Both the position numbers and the translations under genes were made by a program. Positions 6,407-7,846 of a DNA stretch of 7,846 nucleotides are shown here, piece after piece. Under the pieces are notes generated by a model. The model was not told the origin of the DNA and ran no database searches. It saw nothing but the letters and a program-made list of their open reading frames with translations. This stretch comes from Pseudomonadota bacterium (GTDB lineage: Bacteria; Pseudomonadota; Alphaproteobacteria; Ferrovibrionales; Ferrovibrionaceae): assembly GCA_023434425.1 (NCBI GenBank), contig JAEYSS010000101.1, positions 1 to 7,846 on the forward strand, written 5' to 3'. Each line of letters begins with the position of its first letter. The stretch's first letter is position 1.

Positions 6407-6427
6407 GTCCCGCCTGCTCGCTAGATT
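6400..6427 (+). promoter_or_regulatory. Candidate acuC promoter sharing its -35 with the thi promoter
   Basis: TTGTTA (6400-6405) is followed by a 16-bp spacer and TAGATT (6422-6427), four of six matches in each box. The predicted start lies at or within a base or two of the acuC ATG at 6434. The -35 overlaps the minus-strand TTAACA because TTGTTAA reads as TTAACAA on the other strand. Confidence 0.4.
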
Positions 6428-6433
6428 CCTCTC

Positions 6434-7555
6434 ATGCACCTGCCCGCAGTGTTTATTGGCAACGAGATCTACCGGCAATCCAGCCTGGGTGGAAGACACC
6501 CGCTGTCGATCCCGCGTGTTTCGACAGTGATGGACATGGTCCAGGCACTGGGCTGGCTGGACCCCGGGCAGTATCGCGAAAGCCGTCCGGCCACGCAGGA
6601 ACAACTCGCACGTTTCCATCGCGAGGACTATATCGCCGCCGTGCAGGCGGCCGAGCGGACCCTGGCCGTGAGCCCGGATGAGTCCGAACGCTACAATCTC
6701 GGGCGCGGCGGCAATCCGGTATACGCGACGATGTTCCGGCGTCCGGCCACTGGCGTGGGCGGCAGCCTGATCGCGGCGCAGCACCTGCTGCAGCACGGCG
6801 GCGGGATCGTCTACAGCCCCGGCGGCGGCACGCATCACGGTCGCCCGGCGCAGGCCTCCGGCTTCTGCTATTTCAACGACCCGGTGCTGGCGATCCTCGC
6901 GATGCTGGATGCCGGCTTGTCGCGCGTTGCCTATGTCGATCTCGACGTGCATCACGGCGATGGCGTGGCCGACGCCTTCGCTACTGATCCGCGCGTGCTG
7001 GTGGTCTCGGTGCATGAGGCTGGCCGCTGGCCGCATACGGGACAGTTGGACGAAGAAGGCGCCGGTAACCTGTTCAACCTGCCGGTCACGCCCGGTATGG
7101 TCGACGATGAGATGAAGGCCCTAATGGAAGAGGCTATCGGACCGCTGGTTGAGGGTTTCAGGCCGGACGCGCTGGTGATCCAGTGCGGCGCAGATGCGCT
7201 GGCTGACGATCCGCTGGGCAAGCAGACCCTGTCGAACGGCGCCTTGTGGCATGCGGTCGCAACCCTGAAACCGCTGGCGCGGCGCCTGTTGGTGCTTGGC
7301 GGGGGTGGCTATAATCCGTGGTCGGTGGCGCGGTGCTGGACCGGGATCTGGGCGGAGCTGAACGGGCTGGAAAAACCGGATCGTTTGCCGCCCGCCGCAG
7401 AAGGCCTGTTGCGGAACCTGAGCTGGAACCGCAGTGCGGGGCGCCAACCGCCGGGGCACTGGTTCGTCACGCTTGCAGATGTACCGCGCCATGGGCCGGT
7501 CCGCGACGAGGTGAGGGGATTGGTGCGGCGCGTGAAGGAGAGGATGAGGGCGTGA
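6434..7555 (+). CDS. acuC: AcuC-type deacetylase (histone deacetylase superfamily, class I-like)
   Basis: This 373-residue protein has the complete arginase/deacetylase fold and the zinc site of class I HDAC-like enzymes. The paired active-site histidines are H134-H135 in PGGGTHHG, followed by ASGFCYFND. Zinc ligands are D171 and H173 in YVDLDVHHGDG (167-177), and D259 in A-D-D-P-L-G. The transition-state tyrosine is Y293 in LGGGGYNPW. It should hydrolyse acyl-lysine on proteins; AcuC in Bacillus deacetylates acetyl-CoA synthetase, and targets here are unknown. Family length is normal. There is no Shine-Dalgarno-like sequence before the ATG at 6434 (the preceding bases are CTAGATTCCTCTC), and a promoter -10 candidate ends six bases upstream, so the mRNA may be leaderless. 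It is divergent from thiZXY and runs into a DUF192 gene 16 bp downstream. Confidence 0.93.
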   Translation: MHLPAVFIGNEIYRQSSLGGRHPLSIPRVSTVMDMVQALGWLDPGQYRESRPATQEQLARFHREDYIAAVQAAERTLAVSPDESERYNLGRGGNPVYATMFRRPATGVGGSLIAAQHLLQHGGGIVYSPGGGTHHGRPAQASGFCYFNDPVLAILAMLDAGLSRVAYVDLDVHHGDGVADAFATDPRVLVVSVHEAGRWPHTGQLDEEGAGNLFNLPVTPGMVDDEMKALMEEAIGPLVEGFRPDALVIQCGADALADDPLGKQTLSNGALWHAVATLKPLARRLLVLGGGGYNPWSVARCWTGIWAELNGLEKPDRLPPAAEGLLRNLSWNRSAGRQPPGHWFVTLADVPRHGPVRDEVRGLVRRVKERMRA

Positions 7556-7570
7556 AGGGAAGGATGAGGG
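7531..7570 (+). repeat. 20-bp tandem duplication at the acuC/DUF192 junction
   Basis: CGTGAAGGAGAGGATGAGGG (7531-7550) is repeated as CGTGAAGGGAAGGATGAGGG (7551-7570), with 18 of 20 bases identical and no spacer. A third partial copy, CGTGAA, starts at 7571. The first copy codes the AcuC C-terminus (VKERMRA), and the second contains its stop codon and supplies the ribosome site of the next gene. A vestigial seven-codon frame, GTG at 7552 to TGA at 7575, repeats the AcuC tail as VKGRMRA. Confidence 0.9.
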
Positions 7571-7571
7571 C

Positions 7572-7846
7572 GTGAAACTCAGTCGCGTATGGGCCGTTCT
7601 TTGCGGCATGGTTTTTCTGGCCAGTGTTGCCGTTTCTCTGCCTGCTGCAGCGCAGCCGCAGCCGACCCTGCCGCAGAGCGATCTGGTGATCCAGACCGCC
7701 AAGGGACCGCAGCGCTTCCGCGTCGAGCTGGCGGATAACGACCAGTCGCGGGCGCGCGGCATGATGTTCCGCACCAGCATGTTGCCGGATGCCGGCATGC
7801 TGTTCGATTTCAAGCAGGAGCAGATGGCGTCCTTCTGGATGCGCAA
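7572..7846 (+). CDS. Secreted DUF192 family protein (partial, C-terminus missing)
   Basis: The first 91 codons are present and the gene runs off the right edge. The start is GTG at 7572, seven bases after AGGA. The N-terminus is a signal peptide: K2 and R5, a hydrophobic stretch at 7-23, and an A-A-A cleavage site near residue 27. No lipobox precedes the single early Cys. The DUF192 domain starts near residue 39 with L-V-I-Q-T and contains RGMMFR, G-M-L-F-D-F and the F-W-M-R motif at the window end. The domain is small (about 110-130 residues), common in Alphaproteobacteria, and of unknown function. It lies 16 bp after acuC and is probably co-transcribed. Confidence 0.9.
   Translation, partial: MKLSRVWAVLCGMVFLASVAVSLPAAAQPQPTLPQSDLVIQTAKGPQRFRVELADNDQSRARGMMFRTSMLPDAGMLFDFKQEQMASFWMR

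Noticed and set aside
7121..7846. A 241-codon open frame on the minus strand at the right edge
   Set aside because: It is antisense to acuC and the DUF192 gene and shows no family motif.

Overview
The window is a GC-rich bacterial chromosome segment carrying eight complete genes and two genes cut by the window edges. An alphaproteobacterium is most likely. A double cold-shock-domain protein and a PAS_5-type (PF07310-like) protein are both typical of that class, and the gene style suggests Rhodospirillales-like relatives, with low certainty at family level. I see no mobile element, CRISPR array, tRNA or rRNA.

Positions 1-1491 (minus strand) hold a molybdenum hydroxylase operon of the aerobic CO dehydrogenase family, transcribed coxG, coxS, coxL. 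CoxG is a SRPBCC-fold protein with a C-terminal membrane anchor. CoxS is the small subunit with two [2Fe-2S] clusters. CoxL is the molybdopterin large subunit, of which only the first 87 residues lie in the window. The active-site loop that separates form I CO dehydrogenase from form II enzymes lies outside, so the substrate cannot be named.

Positions 1608-3215 (plus strand) hold a solitary Panacea/DUF4065 (SocA-like) protein with a long disordered tail. It is followed by a 227-residue protein with two cold-shock domains joined by an RGG-type Gly/Phe/Asp/Arg repeat linker. A strong intrinsic terminator follows it.

Positions 3217-6406 (minus strand) hold a TPP-riboswitch-controlled ABC transporter for thiamine pyrimidine precursors, in the order thiZ (ATPase), thiX (permease), thiY (periplasmic binding protein). 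A PAS_5-type gene lies 49 bp downstream on the same strand. The riboswitch is very compact. A good sigma70-type promoter places the transcription start at the first base of the P1 helix, and the only usable start codon, a TTG, sits three bases after P1, so the Shine-Dalgarno sequence is part of the aptamer.

Positions 6400-7846 (plus strand) hold an AcuC-type histone-deacetylase-fold gene, divergent from the thi operon, followed by the start of a secreted DUF192 protein. The acuC promoter appears to share its -35 box with the thi promoter on the opposite strand and may give a leaderless mRNA. A 20-bp tandem duplication lies exactly at the acuC/DUF192 junction and seems to have pulled apart an ancestral GTGA stop/start overlap.

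Most of the window is recognisable accessory and housekeeping metabolism. I did not find a clearly new multi-gene system. The points most worth checking are the minimal TPP leader, the shared -35 divergent promoter, the RGG-linked double cold-shock protein, the solitary Panacea protein and the junction duplication.
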